DNA of 64,000 bases from Spiribacter curvatus (GCF_000485905.1 NC_022664.1:806001-870000), one strand, 5' to 3'. Shown: positions 17,996 to 27,404, counted from the stretch's first letter. The notes: a model not told the origin generated them from the sequence alone. A program made the numbers and translations.

Positions 17996-19646
17996 CGGTA
18001 TCTTTCAGTGCGCGCAACAGCGACGGGAAGTCTGTGCCCTGGATACCTGCCGTCCCTGTATCGTCGGGCCGTGCGGCGGTGTCGGCCAACAGCCCGTCAC
18101 CTTCAATCGTGAAATCGTGGACCACCAGGCCACTCGGCCGCTCGCTGCGGTTGCCGATATCGAGCGTGCTCGGTGACCACTCAGCGAACGGGGCGGTGGC
18201 CGTCAGAAGGCTGGCAAAGGTCTCGGCCTGAAACGCCTGCAGGGTATGCCCACGCAGCGTGATGGCATCCGCCTCGATGTTGATACGCTCAAGCCAGACG
18301 CCTTCCACGACGGCGTCACCCAGCGCCTCCATGGGCGCGGCGAAGCCATCGAGCAATGACGTGTCGACCCCCTCGAATGCACCGAGGAGGCTGTCATAGG
18401 CATTATACTGCCGCTGCAATCGGTCGCGGCGCTCGACGAGCCGGGCCGATGGCTCAACGTCCTGGGCCTGCTCGAGCTGCTCGCGAAGATCCGCGACCGT
18501 GCTGTTCAGCTGTTCGCGTTGCGCGCTGGCGGCCGCCACGGCATCGGCATGATCGGCGATCCGCCAGGTCTGCACGCCACTGATTGCCGCGAGCACCAGC
18601 ACACCGGCGAGGGTGATCGCGGCGAGGTTCCGCGGAGCGGTGATTGATCGGTCCTTGGCCGGTGGCTGATAGATCGAATCGGCCTCGGGCAGTGAGACGT
18701 TGAGCGTCGCGGCGATCGCGAGCATCCCCTCGGGCGTGGCACTGGCGGCCTTCGTCTGGGCATCCGCCGGCTCGACATGGGGCGGGAGTGTGAGGATATG
18801 GCAGTCAATCCCCAGGCTCTCGCCGAGCGCATCGCTGACGTTCTCAAGCCCCTCGAAGCTGGGTCCGATCAGGCACTGACTGAGCGGTGTATCGGACAGG
18901 CGTTTGTTGAAGTTGGTGGCGGTGCGGACACACTCGCTGACCAATTGATCGGTCTGGGTGGTGTCCAGCCCATTGTCTCTGTCCACCGCCATGGTCACGG
19001 TGCGCGAGAGATAGAGATAGTCGCCCCGCGCGACCGTCACACCGGTGCTGCGAGATGCAACAAAGACCGTCATGATCGGGGTTGCGTCGTTACTGCTCTG
19101 CTCATCGAGCACGGCGTCAGCGACGCTCTGCTTGGCGAGCGTAATCAATGCCGTCTCGCGCGGGAACATCGCCCGCAGATCCAGCCCGGCGCTGGTGACG
19201 GCCTTGCTCAGATCATCCAGCATCCGACGCGACATGACCGTCGCGCGCACCAGCGAGGACTCCTCGGTGCTGGCTTCACGATCATTGGTGAGCCGCACAC
19301 CAGTCGTGACAATCTCATCACTCCCCATCACCCCCGGCGGTGTCACCCGCCAGGACAGGGCCTCACGAATCTCATGATCGGCAACGCCAGGGAGATCGAC
19401 AAACTGGGTGTCGTAATCGCTGCGGCTCAGCGTGACGTAGGCTGGAATCCCCTTGAGATCGTGCTCATCAACCAGATCGCTGAGGACCTGACCCGCCTGG
19501 GACCGCTCGCAGGGGCGAGTGATACACAACTCGAGCGACGCCCGATCCACCGACAGCACCGACAGAGTGATCGATGACTGGGCAAAATGAATGCCGGCCC
19601 GCCTTTGCGGGACCGGCACTCTTCGGTTGAGGAATAAGTTTCTCAA
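17988..19646 (-). CDS. mshI: MshI-like protein: PilM-like domain fused to PilN-like domain
   Basis: 552 residues. The N-terminal half is an actin-fold PilM-like domain (IPAYVTLSRSDYDTQFVDLPGVADHEIREALSW at about 63-95, GLDLRAMFPRETALI at about 148). A transmembrane helix follows (NLAAITLAGVLVLAAISGVQTW, about 340-362), then a coiled coil and a PilN-like periplasmic domain (GVWLERINIEADAITLRGHTLQAFQAETFASLL). PilM and PilN are separate proteins in T4aP systems. The start is uncertain: TTG at 19646 gives a plausible N-terminus (MRNLFLNRR) but has no ribosome site. A strong hairpin lies inside the first 20 codons. Confidence 0.8.
   Translation of the reverse strand: MRNLFLNRRVPVPQRRAGIHFAQSSITLSVLSVDRASLELCITRPCERSQAGQVLSDLVDEHDLKGIPAYVTLSRSDYDTQFVDLPGVADHEIREALSWRVTPPGVMGSDEIVTTGVRLTNDREASTEESSLVRATVMSRRMLDDLSKAVTSAGLDLRAMFPRETALITLAKQSVADAVLDEQSSNDATPIMTVFVASRSTGVTVARGDYLYLSRTVTMAVDRDNGLDTTQTDQLVSECVRTATNFNKRLSDTPLSQCLIGPSFEGLENVSDALGESLGIDCHILTLPPHVEPADAQTKAASATPEGMLAIAATLNVSLPEADSIYQPPAKDRSITAPRNLAAITLAGVLVLAAISGVQTWRIADHADAVAAASAQREQLNSTVADLREQLEQAQDVEPSARLVERRDRLQRQYNAYDSLLGAFEGVDTSLLDGFAAPMEALGDAVVEGVWLERINIEADAITLRGHTLQAFQAETFASLLTATAPFAEWSPSTLDIGNRSERPSGLVVHDFTIEGDGLLADTAARPDDTGTAGIQGTDFPSLLRALKDTDE
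19592..19618 (-). promoter_or_regulatory. Hairpin between pilin gene and mshI (possible attenuator)
   Basis: On the minus strand TGCCGG-T-CCCGC is followed by an AAAG loop and GCGGGCCGGCA, an 11-bp stem with one bulge, then TTCATTTTG. It is located about 125 nt after the pilin stop codon, at the start of mshI. It could stop most transcripts after the abundant pilin message and let a fraction continue. The T-tract is weak, so function is uncertain. Confidence 0.45.
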
Positions 19647-19744
19647 CGCTTTATCTATTATTTATCGTTCGCTAGGCGTGGCGTCGGGCTTTTGCAAACG
19701 TCACCGTCAATACCACTTTCAATGTTCGCGCGCGATAAACTTTA

Positions 19745-20140
19745 TTAACGCGTCAAATAGCACTCAGCAGAGCCAACTTCGTTGGTGCTGCTGTCATATG
19801 TCGGTACCGTGACCACGGTATCGTCATCATTTCCCGGGGCACTATTCTGCAGACTATAACTCGAAGAACTAGTTGCCGCCGCATTGGATGCGACATAAGT
19901 GCATGCAGCGCTTGCATCTGTCCAATTGCCGTTCGTGTTGCCGTTTGCAAGCTCCCTTGCGAACAGATTCCCCGCCTCGCTGGACACTGTCGTCGCAGTA
20001 CCAGCAAGTTCTGCCCTATCCTGCAGCCCCGTGAGCTGAGGCACGGCGATTGCTGCCAATGCACCAAGCACGGCGAGGACGATGACGAGTTCGATGAGGG
20101 TGAAACCGCGCTGAATGCGCGATGGGTGATTTGCGTTCAT
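19745..20140 (-). CDS. mshA: MSHA-type major pilin
   Basis: 131 residues from the ATG at 20140, selected over longer in-frame starts because GGAGG (20147-20151) sits 7 nt before it and because the leader then has the right length. MNANHPSRIQRG/FTLIELVIVLAVLGALAAIAVPQL shows the prepilin peptidase site, Glu5 and the hydrophobic helix. The small globular part is Ser/Thr/Ala/Asn-rich with a C-terminal cysteine pair (ACTYVAS...AECYLTR) forming a probable disulfide loop. The Ser/Thr content offers O-glycosylation sites, and an O-ligase-like gene is directly upstream. It heads the MSHA operon. Confidence 0.9.
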   Translation of the reverse strand: MNANHPSRIQRGFTLIELVIVLAVLGALAAIAVPQLTGLQDRAELAGTATTVSSEAGNLFARELANGNTNGNWTDASAACTYVASNAAATSSSSYSLQNSAPGNDDDTVVTVPTYDSSTNEVGSAECYLTR

Positions 20141-20231
20141 TAAAGAACCTCCAAAAACTTGAGTGGCCTGCTGATTGACGGAATCTGTCCAATCGCAGCT
20201 ATTTTTGCCCCACCCGTCACCCCATTCCGTA

Positions 20232-20260
20232 AGAATACCCTCCGTCCGGGGGATTGACAA
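20232..20260 (-). promoter_or_regulatory. Putative sigma-70 promoter of the pilin operon
   Basis: On the minus strand TTGTCA (20260-20255, 5 of 6) and TATTCT (20237-20232, 4 of 6) are separated by exactly 17 bp. This gives a 5' leader of about 85 nt before the pilin ATG. Confidence 0.6.
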
Positions 20261-20316
20261 CGATTGAGTCCGTTTTCTCCTAGACATGATGGATGGGTTC
20301 GCGACTCTTTTTACCC

Positions 20317-22275
20317 TCAGGCGTCGCGGTCTTCCTGAAGCCGCCGGAGATCGGCCCGGATCGCCTCAATCCGGGCCTCCATGACGGCCACGCCGGCGCT
20401 GTCACCGGCGGACGAGCGGGCGGCCGCGGTGGCCTGATAGAGCGGTAGGGGGCGCGCTTTGTGACCGTATTTCAGCTCGACGCCCGCCTCGAGTAGCGAT
20501 CGTGCGGCGGCATCACCGTCTTCCTCGCGCAGAAGCGCGGCGTAGTTGAGGCGGGCCGAGACAAGTCGTGGGTTACGATCCAGCGCCTGCTCAAACGCCG
20601 AGCGTGCACTGCCTTCGGTCAGCGCTGGATACGCGCGTCGCAGCTGCGCCCGGATCCCGTAAGTCCGCCCACGCAGCGGATTGCGGTCCTGTGCGATGTC
20701 GAGCATCCGCATGGCCTCACCGGCCAACTCTGCGCGCAGATCCGGCTGATCATCGGGCACGACGCGCAGTAACCGCTGATAGAGGATGGCATGATGCAGC
20801 CATGGCGTATCCGCCGATCCCCAGCGCCGCTGGGCGGTCTGAAATGCCGCCTCCGCCGCCTCGAACTGTCCCCGGTTCATCGCCGCCACTCCCTGGTCCA
20901 TCAGGCGCTGCGACGCCCCCGTGAGTCCAACGCTCAGCGCGATCACCGCGAACACACCGACCCCGGCCACCAGACTGAGCGGTCGACGCCAATTCGGCAG
21001 CCGCAGGCTGGCCAGCGTCCCGCCCGGTGACAGCCGCTCCAGCTCGGCGATCAAGACAAAGGCGGGGATCAGCACGCTCGGCATCTGCAGCTGGTAGCTG
21101 AATAACCCATGCACCCCAAGCCCGCCGATCGCCGCGAACGCCGCGATCACCATCGCCGTCGTTGCCGCCGGTTGATCGCCGCGGCGGCTTACCCGCATCG
21201 ATTGGAGGAACAGATAGACACAGACCGCGCTGATCGCGAGTAACAGGATCGGTCCCGGCAGACCGCGCTCGGCCCAGAACTGTAGATAATCGTTGTGCGT
21301 ATAGAGCCCGGCACTGCCATCACCGGCCGGGCGGATCGCGGCATAGGCGAGCCAGAACACATCGGGCCCGATGCCAAGCCACGGTGCCTCGCGGATCAGC
21401 TCCCAGGTCGCGCCCCACTGCAGAAACCGCACCGCGCCGGCCTGATCCGGCGCGGCCAGCGAGCCGATCCGATCGCCGAGCAGCCGGCCACTCCCAAGCC
21501 CGAGGGCATTCGCGAGCCAGGCCGCCGTCAGCGCCGCGACGAAGATCACCGCGATGGCGGCGAGCTGCCGGCGACTGACATCCAGCGCGTAGGCGGCACC
21601 GCCGAGGATGACCAGCAGCACGATCAACGCCGCCAGAAAAGCCGCCCGGCTGCCATCGATGCCCACCGCGAAGATCAGCAGGAATAATACCCCGGGCAGT
21701 GCCCGGTGCCCCCGTGCGTATCCAAGCAGCCGACCCGGACCCGCGAGCCATGCCAGCGCCACCGCGGGCCATAGCACGTTCATCAGCGTTGCGGCCGAAT
21801 TGGGATTGGCGAAGAACGCGGTTGGCCGATGCCCGGTGAAGAATTGCCCGATCATGAATGCGGCAAGACCACCCGCGACCAGCGTGATTCCCACGCCCAT
21901 CGCCGGGCGGTAGACCGCATGATCGGGTGCGGTCATGATCCGCCAGGCGGCATAGGCGAACGCCACCGATCCCATCGCCGCGAGATCCACCAGGGTGAGG
22001 TAGGGCACCCGGCTCCATGTGACCGATAGCGCACTCCAGGCGATCAGTACCAGAAACAGCGCACCCGCCGGCCCCAGCGGCCATCGCCCATCCGCCGGCC
22101 GGCGTGCCAGGGCGACCGTCAGCCCGGTCAGCGCCACAATCACCGTCATGGCGATATACATCAGATGCTGCTGGTAATTGGCCTGATCGATGACCGCCGC
22201 GGCCAGGGTAAGGGCGAGTACCGAGGCAGCCGGTAGCCAGTGGTGACGCGTTAGCCGATGGAACACTGAATTCAA
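20317..22275 (-). CDS. O-antigen ligase / O-oligosaccharyltransferase-like protein with TPR tail
   Basis: 652 residues. About 11-12 membrane segments contain the Wzy_C/O-antigen ligase pattern: the large periplasmic loop with GIGPDVFWLAYAAIRPAGDGSAGLYTHNDYLQFWAERGLPG (about 308-350) and the HND/H residues typical of the family. From about residue 470 a soluble tail has TPR-like repeats (AMNRGQFEAAEAAFQTAQRRWG, ARSAFEQALDRNPRLVSARLNYAALL). Members next to pilin genes (PilO/PglL/TfpW types) transfer glycan to pilin; others act on lipid A core. Its position immediately upstream of the pilin favours pilin glycosylation. Start codon TTG 22275 or GTG 22266. Confidence 0.8.
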   Translation of the reverse strand: MNSVFHRLTRHHWLPAASVLALTLAAAVIDQANYQQHLMYIAMTVIVALTGLTVALARRPADGRWPLGPAGALFLVLIAWSALSVTWSRVPYLTLVDLAAMGSVAFAYAAWRIMTAPDHAVYRPAMGVGITLVAGGLAAFMIGQFFTGHRPTAFFANPNSAATLMNVLWPAVALAWLAGPGRLLGYARGHRALPGVLFLLIFAVGIDGSRAAFLAALIVLLVILGGAAYALDVSRRQLAAIAVIFVAALTAAWLANALGLGSGRLLGDRIGSLAAPDQAGAVRFLQWGATWELIREAPWLGIGPDVFWLAYAAIRPAGDGSAGLYTHNDYLQFWAERGLPGPILLLAISAVCVYLFLQSMRVSRRGDQPAATTAMVIAAFAAIGGLGVHGLFSYQLQMPSVLIPAFVLIAELERLSPGGTLASLRLPNWRRPLSLVAGVGVFAVIALSVGLTGASQRLMDQGVAAMNRGQFEAAEAAFQTAQRRWGSADTPWLHHAILYQRLLRVVPDDQPDLRAELAGEAMRMLDIAQDRNPLRGRTYGIRAQLRRAYPALTEGSARSAFEQALDRNPRLVSARLNYAALLREEDGDAAARSLLEAGVELKYGHKARPLPLYQATAAARSSAGDSAGVAVMEARIEAIRADLRRLQEDRDA

Positions 22276-22466
22276 CTCTCGCCGGACTGCTCTGCTGCAC
22301 TGATCATCGATCGATCGGTCAACGGTATCACGGTTGTCTGCGTGCGCCCGTTACTGGGGGCATGGATACACCTCGTGTCAGAATGCGGGCACACAGCCAA
22401 TCAGGCCGATGGGGGCGCATTGCGATACGCCCCGGCTGCCCACCAAACGCATAAAGGACTTCACAT

Positions 22467-23492
22467 ATGGATCTTAAAGCACTGATCGTTCGCGCCGTGG
22501 AGTTGGGCGCGTCCGATCTTCATGTCGCCGCCGGCGGCCCACCCGTCATTCGTGTGGATGGCGACCTGAGCACTCTCAGCGACGAACAGGTCAGCCACAA
22601 GGCGCTTGAGAAGGCGCTGTTCGAGGTCATGGACGAGGCGCAGCAGGCTCAGTACCGCGACCACCGCGAGGTGGACTTCGCCCTGCAGGTCGAGAACGCG
22701 GGGCGCTTTCGTGTCAACGTCTACGAGCAGATCAACGGCCCGGGGGTCGTGCTGCGCGCGATCCCCGCGGAGATCCCGGCGCTCGATGACCTCGGCGCGC
22801 CCCCGGTCATTCACCAGGTCGCGGATCGCGCCCGCGGCCTGGTGCTCGTCACCGGCCCAACTGGCTCGGGTAAGTCAACGACCCTCGCGGCGATGGTCGA
22901 TCACCGTAATCGCCAGTATCCGGAGCACATCCTCACCATTGAGGATCCGGTGGAGTTCGTCCATCACTCCAACAAGGCGCTGATCACCCAGCGCGAGGTG
23001 GGTCACCATACGGTCGACGTCCAGCACGCCCTGCGAGCGGCCCTGCGCGAAGACCCCGACGTCATTCTGGTCGGTGAGCTGCGTGACCCCGATACCATCC
23101 GTCTGGCGCTGACCGCCGCGGAGACCGGGCATCTGGTCTTTGGCACGCTGCATACGCGGACCGCGGCCAGCAGCATTGACCGGATCATCAATACCTTCCC
23201 GGGTGATGAGCAGGCGCAGGTGCGGGCGATGCTCGCCGAGTCGCTGCTCGCGGTGATCTCGCAGACGCTGCTCAAGCGCGAGGGCGGCGGCCGAGTGGCC
23301 GGGTTCGAGATCATGATGGCGGTGCCCGCGATCCGGAATCTGATCCGCGACAGCAACCTGGCGCAGATTCCCAATGCGCTGCAGACCGGTCAGGCCAGCG
23401 GCATGCAGACCATGGGGCAGTCCATCAACCAGCTCCAGCGTCAGGGGCTGATCTCCCCGGAGGCGGCCAGGGCCGCCACCGGTGAGGCCTGA
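22467..23492 (+). CDS. pilT: Type IV pilus retraction ATPase (PilT family)
   Basis: 341 residues. ELGASDLHVAAGGPPVIRVDGDL is the PilT N-terminal signature. Walker A GPTGSGKSTTLAAMV (about 131), Asp box, Walker B LREDPDVILVGELRDPDTIRLAL, His box HLVFGTLHTRTAASSIDRIINTFP and the C-terminal AIRNLIRD motif (AIRNLIR in PilT) follow. Powers pilus depolymerisation. The ribosome site AAGGA lies 8 nt before the ATG. It faces away from the pilus operon and abuts the convergent aceK with no gap. No second ATPase such as PilU is adjacent, so it may retract the MSHA pilus, a T4aP elsewhere, or both. Confidence 0.93.
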   Translation: MDLKALIVRAVELGASDLHVAAGGPPVIRVDGDLSTLSDEQVSHKALEKALFEVMDEAQQAQYRDHREVDFALQVENAGRFRVNVYEQINGPGVVLRAIPAEIPALDDLGAPPVIHQVADRARGLVLVTGPTGSGKSTTLAAMVDHRNRQYPEHILTIEDPVEFVHHSNKALITQREVGHHTVDVQHALRAALREDPDVILVGELRDPDTIRLALTAAETGHLVFGTLHTRTAASSIDRIINTFPGDEQAQVRAMLAESLLAVISQTLLKREGGGRVAGFEIMMAVPAIRNLIRDSNLAQIPNALQTGQASGMQTMGQSINQLQRQGLISPEAARAATGEA

Positions 23493-25226
23493 TCAGAGCG
23501 CGATCTGATGCGGCGCGATGCTCTGGCGGACATAGGGCACGATCTCGGCCACCTCGCCGGCCACGCGCCGGCGCTTGACGTCGCGCCAGTATTCAGCGGT
23601 CAGCAGGTCACTGTGTTCGCTCAGAAAGGTCTGGCGCAGGAAAGCCGGCATCGCCAGAAAGCGGATGAATTCCTCGGGGAAAATGTCATGGGCGCCGACA
23701 AACCGCGTCGTCGCGTGCTCCATGAGCGGGAAGTCCTCGTCGGGTTCGGGGAGTTCGAAGAAGCTGCAGTCACTGACGCGCATTACTTCATCGTAGTCAT
23801 AGAAAACCACCCGGCCCGAGCTCGTCACGCCGAAGTTCTTCAACAATAGATCGCCGGCGAAGATATTGGTCTCGGCGAGATCCTTGAGGCACCGCCCATA
23901 GTCGAGAATGACGCGCTTCGCCTCGGTCTCGTCCACTTCGCGGATGTAGAGATTGAGCGGTCGCACCCGACGCTCGACATAGGCGTGGCCGAACACCAGC
24001 TGCCCGCCGTTGATCGCCACGGTGCGCGGCGCCTCGCACCGCAGTTCCTCGACCAGCGCCTCGGAGAAGCGATCCCTGGGCAGCTCGAGGTTGCGGAAGA
24101 ACTGCGTGTCGATGAGCCGACCGGCGTGGTCATGGCGCGACACCAGCCGATAGCTCTGATGGACATCCTCCTGGGTGGTGGTCTTCGGCGGCCGGAACAC
24201 ATCACGCATGATCTTGAACACCAGGTTGAACGAGGGCAGCGTGAAAACGATCATCACCAGCCCGGCGTCACCGGCGGCATGCACGAACGCATCGTCGGTG
24301 CGATCCAGGTGATGCATGAGCTGGCGATAGCGCTCGGTCTTGCCCTGCCGCAGTCGCCCGAGCACGGTATAGAGCTCGTCGATCGGCTTGTCGGGCAGCA
24401 GCCCATGGAGGAACTGCACCGCCGCCACCACCGAGGTGGGATCGGCGAAGTAGTACGAGCGGGTGTAGGAGAACACCACCCCGACCTGATCGGCGGTGAG
24501 CAGCACCGCATCCACGGCGATGCCTTCATCGTCATTGCGCAGCGCGACGACGATCGGCCGAATCCCGTCGCTCAGGCGCATCCGTCCAACCAGATAGGCC
24601 CGGGTCCCCTGGAAGAAGTGCGAGTCGATGAACTCGAATCGCAGACACTCGGCATCCGCCTGATCCGGGCCGATCTGCTCGCGGATGGTGGTCGCCATGC
24701 CCTCGGCATCACCCGCCATGGCGACATAGGGCCGGTCGAACCGGAAGTCCTCGAGCACCCGGCGGCAGGTCTGATCCAGGTCGTTCCAGCACGGATAGCG
24801 CCGCATGGTGAGCGACTCAATGCCTTCCTCCGGCGGCGGCTGCACGAACTCCACCGCCGCGTCCACGCCGCGGGTGCCGAACACCCGCCGGGTAATGGAG
24901 TTAAAGAAGGTCTTCATGAAGCCGGCATCGGGCACCGCCTCGACCCGACGGCCGAAGCAGTCACGCACCTCCGCCCAGAACGGGCGACCGGCGAGGTCAT
25001 CGCCGAGTGCTTCGTGCAGGGTCTCGACCGTCCGCCGGGCCCAGAGCTCATAGAGCTCGACCCGTGCGCCGATGTCCGCCATCTGGCCCTTCCAGTCGCG
25101 CTCCTCGAAGCGCCGACCGGCCCGCGCGGTGATCTCGCGAAAGGCGCGGTTGTATTCGAGGAAACCGTCGTGGATACAGCGGGCCGCGGTGGCGACCTGC
25201 TGATAGCGGGGGTGGCTATCGATCAT
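23493..25226 (-). CDS. aceK: Isocitrate dehydrogenase kinase/phosphatase
   Basis: 577 residues, full length. Bifunctional enzyme that phosphorylates and inactivates, or dephosphorylates, isocitrate dehydrogenase, diverting carbon to the glyoxylate shunt. Family landmarks include the ATP-binding/kinase segment NLVFKIMRDVFRPPKTTTQEDV and FFRNLELPRDRF, GDLLLKNFGVTSSGRVVFYDYDEVM (catalytic/metal Asp) and the C-terminal IFPEEFIRFLAMP. GGAG 8 nt before the ATG supports the start. It lies 39 bp downstream of icd in the same direction, so kinase and target are probably one operon, unlike aceBAK of E. coli. No aceA/aceB is present here. Confidence 0.96.
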   Translation of the reverse strand: MIDSHPRYQQVATAARCIHDGFLEYNRAFREITARAGRRFEERDWKGQMADIGARVELYELWARRTVETLHEALGDDLAGRPFWAEVRDCFGRRVEAVPDAGFMKTFFNSITRRVFGTRGVDAAVEFVQPPPEEGIESLTMRRYPCWNDLDQTCRRVLEDFRFDRPYVAMAGDAEGMATTIREQIGPDQADAECLRFEFIDSHFFQGTRAYLVGRMRLSDGIRPIVVALRNDDEGIAVDAVLLTADQVGVVFSYTRSYYFADPTSVVAAVQFLHGLLPDKPIDELYTVLGRLRQGKTERYRQLMHHLDRTDDAFVHAAGDAGLVMIVFTLPSFNLVFKIMRDVFRPPKTTTQEDVHQSYRLVSRHDHAGRLIDTQFFRNLELPRDRFSEALVEELRCEAPRTVAINGGQLVFGHAYVERRVRPLNLYIREVDETEAKRVILDYGRCLKDLAETNIFAGDLLLKNFGVTSSGRVVFYDYDEVMRVSDCSFFELPEPDEDFPLMEHATTRFVGAHDIFPEEFIRFLAMPAFLRQTFLSEHSDLLTAEYWRDVKRRRVAGEVAEIVPYVRQSIAPHQIAL

Positions 25227-25265
25227 GGTGCGCTCCGCAGCCCGTGATGGGACATCGCCGGCGGG

Positions 25266-26564
25266 TCAGTCCCGCATGCGCTCGATCATCGCCTCGCCGA
25301 ACTGCGAGCAGCTCACCTTGGTGGCGCCGTCCATCTGTCGGGCGAAGTCATAGGTGACATGCTTGCTCGCGATGGCCGCGTCCATACCGGTGAGGATCAG
25401 GTCGGCGGCATCGGTCCAGCCCAGATGACGCAGCATCATCTCCGCGGAGAGGATCAGCGAGCCGGGATTGACCATGTCGCGACCGGCGTACTTGGGCGCC
25501 GTGCCGTGGGTCGCCTCGAACACGGCATGACCGGTCTGTTCGTTGATATTGCCGCCCGGCGCGATACCAATGCCGCCGACCTGGGCGGCGAGCGCGTCGG
25601 AGAGATAGTCGCCATTGAGGTTCATGGTGGCGATGACCTCGAAGTCGGTCGGCCGCAGCAGCACCTGCTGGAGCGTGATGTCGGCGATGGAGTCCTTCAC
25701 CAGTATCCGGCCGGCCGCAACGGCGGCGTCCTGCTCGGCGTTGGCGGCCTCCTGGCCCTTCTCCGCGACCGTGCGCTCCCACTCGGCCCAGGTGTAGGTC
25801 TCGGCCGCGAACTCGCGCTCGGCGAGCGCGTAGGCCCAGCTGCGGAAGGCGCCCTCGGTGTATTTCATGATGTTGCCCTTGTGGACAATCGTCACCGACT
25901 CGCGCTTGTTATCAATGGCATAGCGGATCGCGGCGCGCACCAGCCGCTCGGTGCCCTCGCGGGAGATGGGCTTGATGCCGAAGCCGCATTCCTCGGGAAA
26001 GCGGATATTGGCATGGGCCGACGGGAAGTTCTCGGCAAGCAGCGTCTTGAAGCGCTCGTTCTCCTCGGAGCCGGCCTCGAACTCGATCCCGGCGTAGATA
26101 TCCTCGGTGTTCTCGCGGAAGATCACCATATCGACCTGATCGGGATTCTTGACCGGCGAGGGCACGCCATTGAACCAGCGCACCGGGCGCTGGCAGACAT
26201 ACAGGTCGAGCACCTGGCGCAGCGCGACGTTGAGTGAACGGATGCCACCGCCGACCGGCGTTGTCATCGGCCCTTTGATGGAGATGAGGTATTTGCGGAT
26301 CGCCTCGACGGTCTCGTCGGGCAGCCAGGCACCCACTTCGTTGTTGGCCTTCTCGCCGGCGAGGACCTCCATCCAGTGGATCTGGCGCTTCCCGCCATAG
26401 GCCTTCTCAACCGCTGCGTCCACCACGCGCTGCATGACGGGATTGATGTCGATGCCAATGCCGTCCCCCTCAATGTAGGTGATGATGGGGTTGTCGGGGA
26501 CGTTCAGAACGCCGTCTTCCAGCGTGATCGGCGCGCCACCGGCGGGGACCTGATAGGTGCTCAT
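25266..26564 (-). CDS. icd: NADP-dependent isocitrate dehydrogenase
   Basis: 432 residues, homodimeric type. Oxidative decarboxylation of isocitrate to 2-oxoglutarate in the TCA cycle. The segment [27 protein letters not shown] (about 106-132) contains the serine phosphorylated by AceK in E. coli. NADP-type features and [24 protein letters not shown] (about 350) are present. The minus-strand ribosome site GAGAGG precedes the ATG. The presence of the AceK target serine together with the adjacent aceK indicates phosphorylation control. Confidence 0.97.
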   Translation of the reverse strand: MSTYQVPAGGAPITLEDGVLNVPDNPIITYIEGDGIGIDINPVMQRVVDAAVEKAYGGKRQIHWMEVLAGEKANNEVGAWLPDETVEAIRKYLISIKGPMTTPVGGGIRSLNVALRQVLDLYVCQRPVRWFNGVPSPVKNPDQVDMVIFRENTEDIYAGIEFEAGSEENERFKTLLAENFPSAHANIRFPEECGFGIKPISREGTERLVRAAIRYAIDNKRESVTIVHKGNIMKYTEGAFRSWAYALAEREFAAETYTWAEWERTVAEKGQEAANAEQDAAVAAGRILVKDSIADITLQQVLLRPTDFEVIATMNLNGDYLSDALAAQVGGIGIAPGGNINEQTGHAVFEATHGTAPKYAGRDMVNPGSLILSAEMMLRHLGWTDAADLILTGMDAAIASKHVTYDFARQMDGATKVSCSQFGEAMIERMRD

Positions 26565-26657
26565 GATTGGGCCTCTCTCTTGCGTTACGAGTCGTTTTTA
26601 TCGGCGATATTCTTTCATAATCACCCCACCGAAAACAGCGACCAGCCGGAGACGCGC

Positions 26658-27404
26658 ATGACACTGAGCGATGCCGCCTACAAGCGTGACAAGCGCGACC
26701 TGCAACTCGAGCTGCTGAGCCTGCAGCGGTGGGTGAAGACCACCGGCCAGCGGGTGGTGATCGTTTTCGAGGGCCGGGATGCCGCCGGCAAGGGGGGTGC
26801 GATCAAGCGTTTCATGGAGCATCTCAACCCCCGCGGCGCCCGCGTCGTCGCCCTCGAAAAACCCACCGAAACCGAGCGGGGGCAGTGGTATTTCCAACGC
26901 TACGTCGAACAGCTCCCCAGCGCGGGTGAGATCGTGCTGTTCGACCGCTCCTGGTACAACCGCGCCGGCGTCGAGCGGGTGATGGGCTTTTGCACGGAGA
27001 CTGAGTATGAGCGGTTTCTGCGCCAGGCGCCGGTCTTCGAGCGGCTTCTGGTAGAGGCGGATACCTGGTTGATCAAGCTGTGGTTTTCGATCAGCCGCGA
27101 TGAGCAGCGTCAGCGGATCGAGGCGCGGGCGGCCCATCCGCTCAAGCGCTGGAAGCTGAGTCCAATCGACCGCGAGGCGCTCAATCGTTGGGATGACTAC
27201 ACCGCGGCCATGAACCGCATGTTCGAGGCGACCGATACGCCCGTGGCGCCCTGGACAGTGATTGGGACGGACGAGAAAAAACGCGCCCGCCTCAATGCCC
27301 TGCGCCATGTCCTTGAGACACTTCCTTACACCGGCAAGGCGCCCGAGCGGATCAGTGCCATCGACCCCGATGTGGTCAGGCGAGCGTCGAGCGTCGCTCG
27401 ATGA
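26658..27404 (+). CDS. ppk2: Polyphosphate kinase 2 family protein
   Basis: 248 residues from the ATG at 26658, with GGAG 6 nt upstream; a longer in-frame opening to 26376 crosses the icd promoter region and is not used. Walker A FEGRDAAGKGGAIKRF (about 33-48) and the lid/Walker B segment IVLFDRSWYNRAGVERVMGF (about 93-112) are the PPK2 signatures. WLIKLWFSISRDEQRQRI and LKRWKLSPID follow. It moves phosphate between polyphosphate and nucleotides. The single-domain form is typical of class I/III enzymes; ADP versus GDP/AMP preference cannot be read. It ends 29 bp inside the convergent photolyase-like gene. Confidence 0.92.
   Translation: MTLSDAAYKRDKRDLQLELLSLQRWVKTTGQRVVIVFEGRDAAGKGGAIKRFMEHLNPRGARVVALEKPTETERGQWYFQRYVEQLPSAGEIVLFDRSWYNRAGVERVMGFCTETEYERFLRQAPVFERLLVEADTWLIKLWFSISRDEQRQRIEARAAHPLKRWKLSPIDREALNRWDDYTAAMNRMFEATDTPVAPWTVIGTDEKKRARLNALRHVLETLPYTGKAPERISAIDPDVVRRASSVAR

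Noticed and set aside
20193-20212. A sigma-54-like GG-N10-GC element upstream of the pilin gene
   Set aside because: The spacing fits but flanking bases match the consensus poorly, and a well-spaced sigma-70 promoter lies just upstream.
23985-25247. A 420-codon plus-strand frame antisense to aceK
   Set aside because: His/Glu-rich shadow of aceK codons with no motif; aceK itself is certain.
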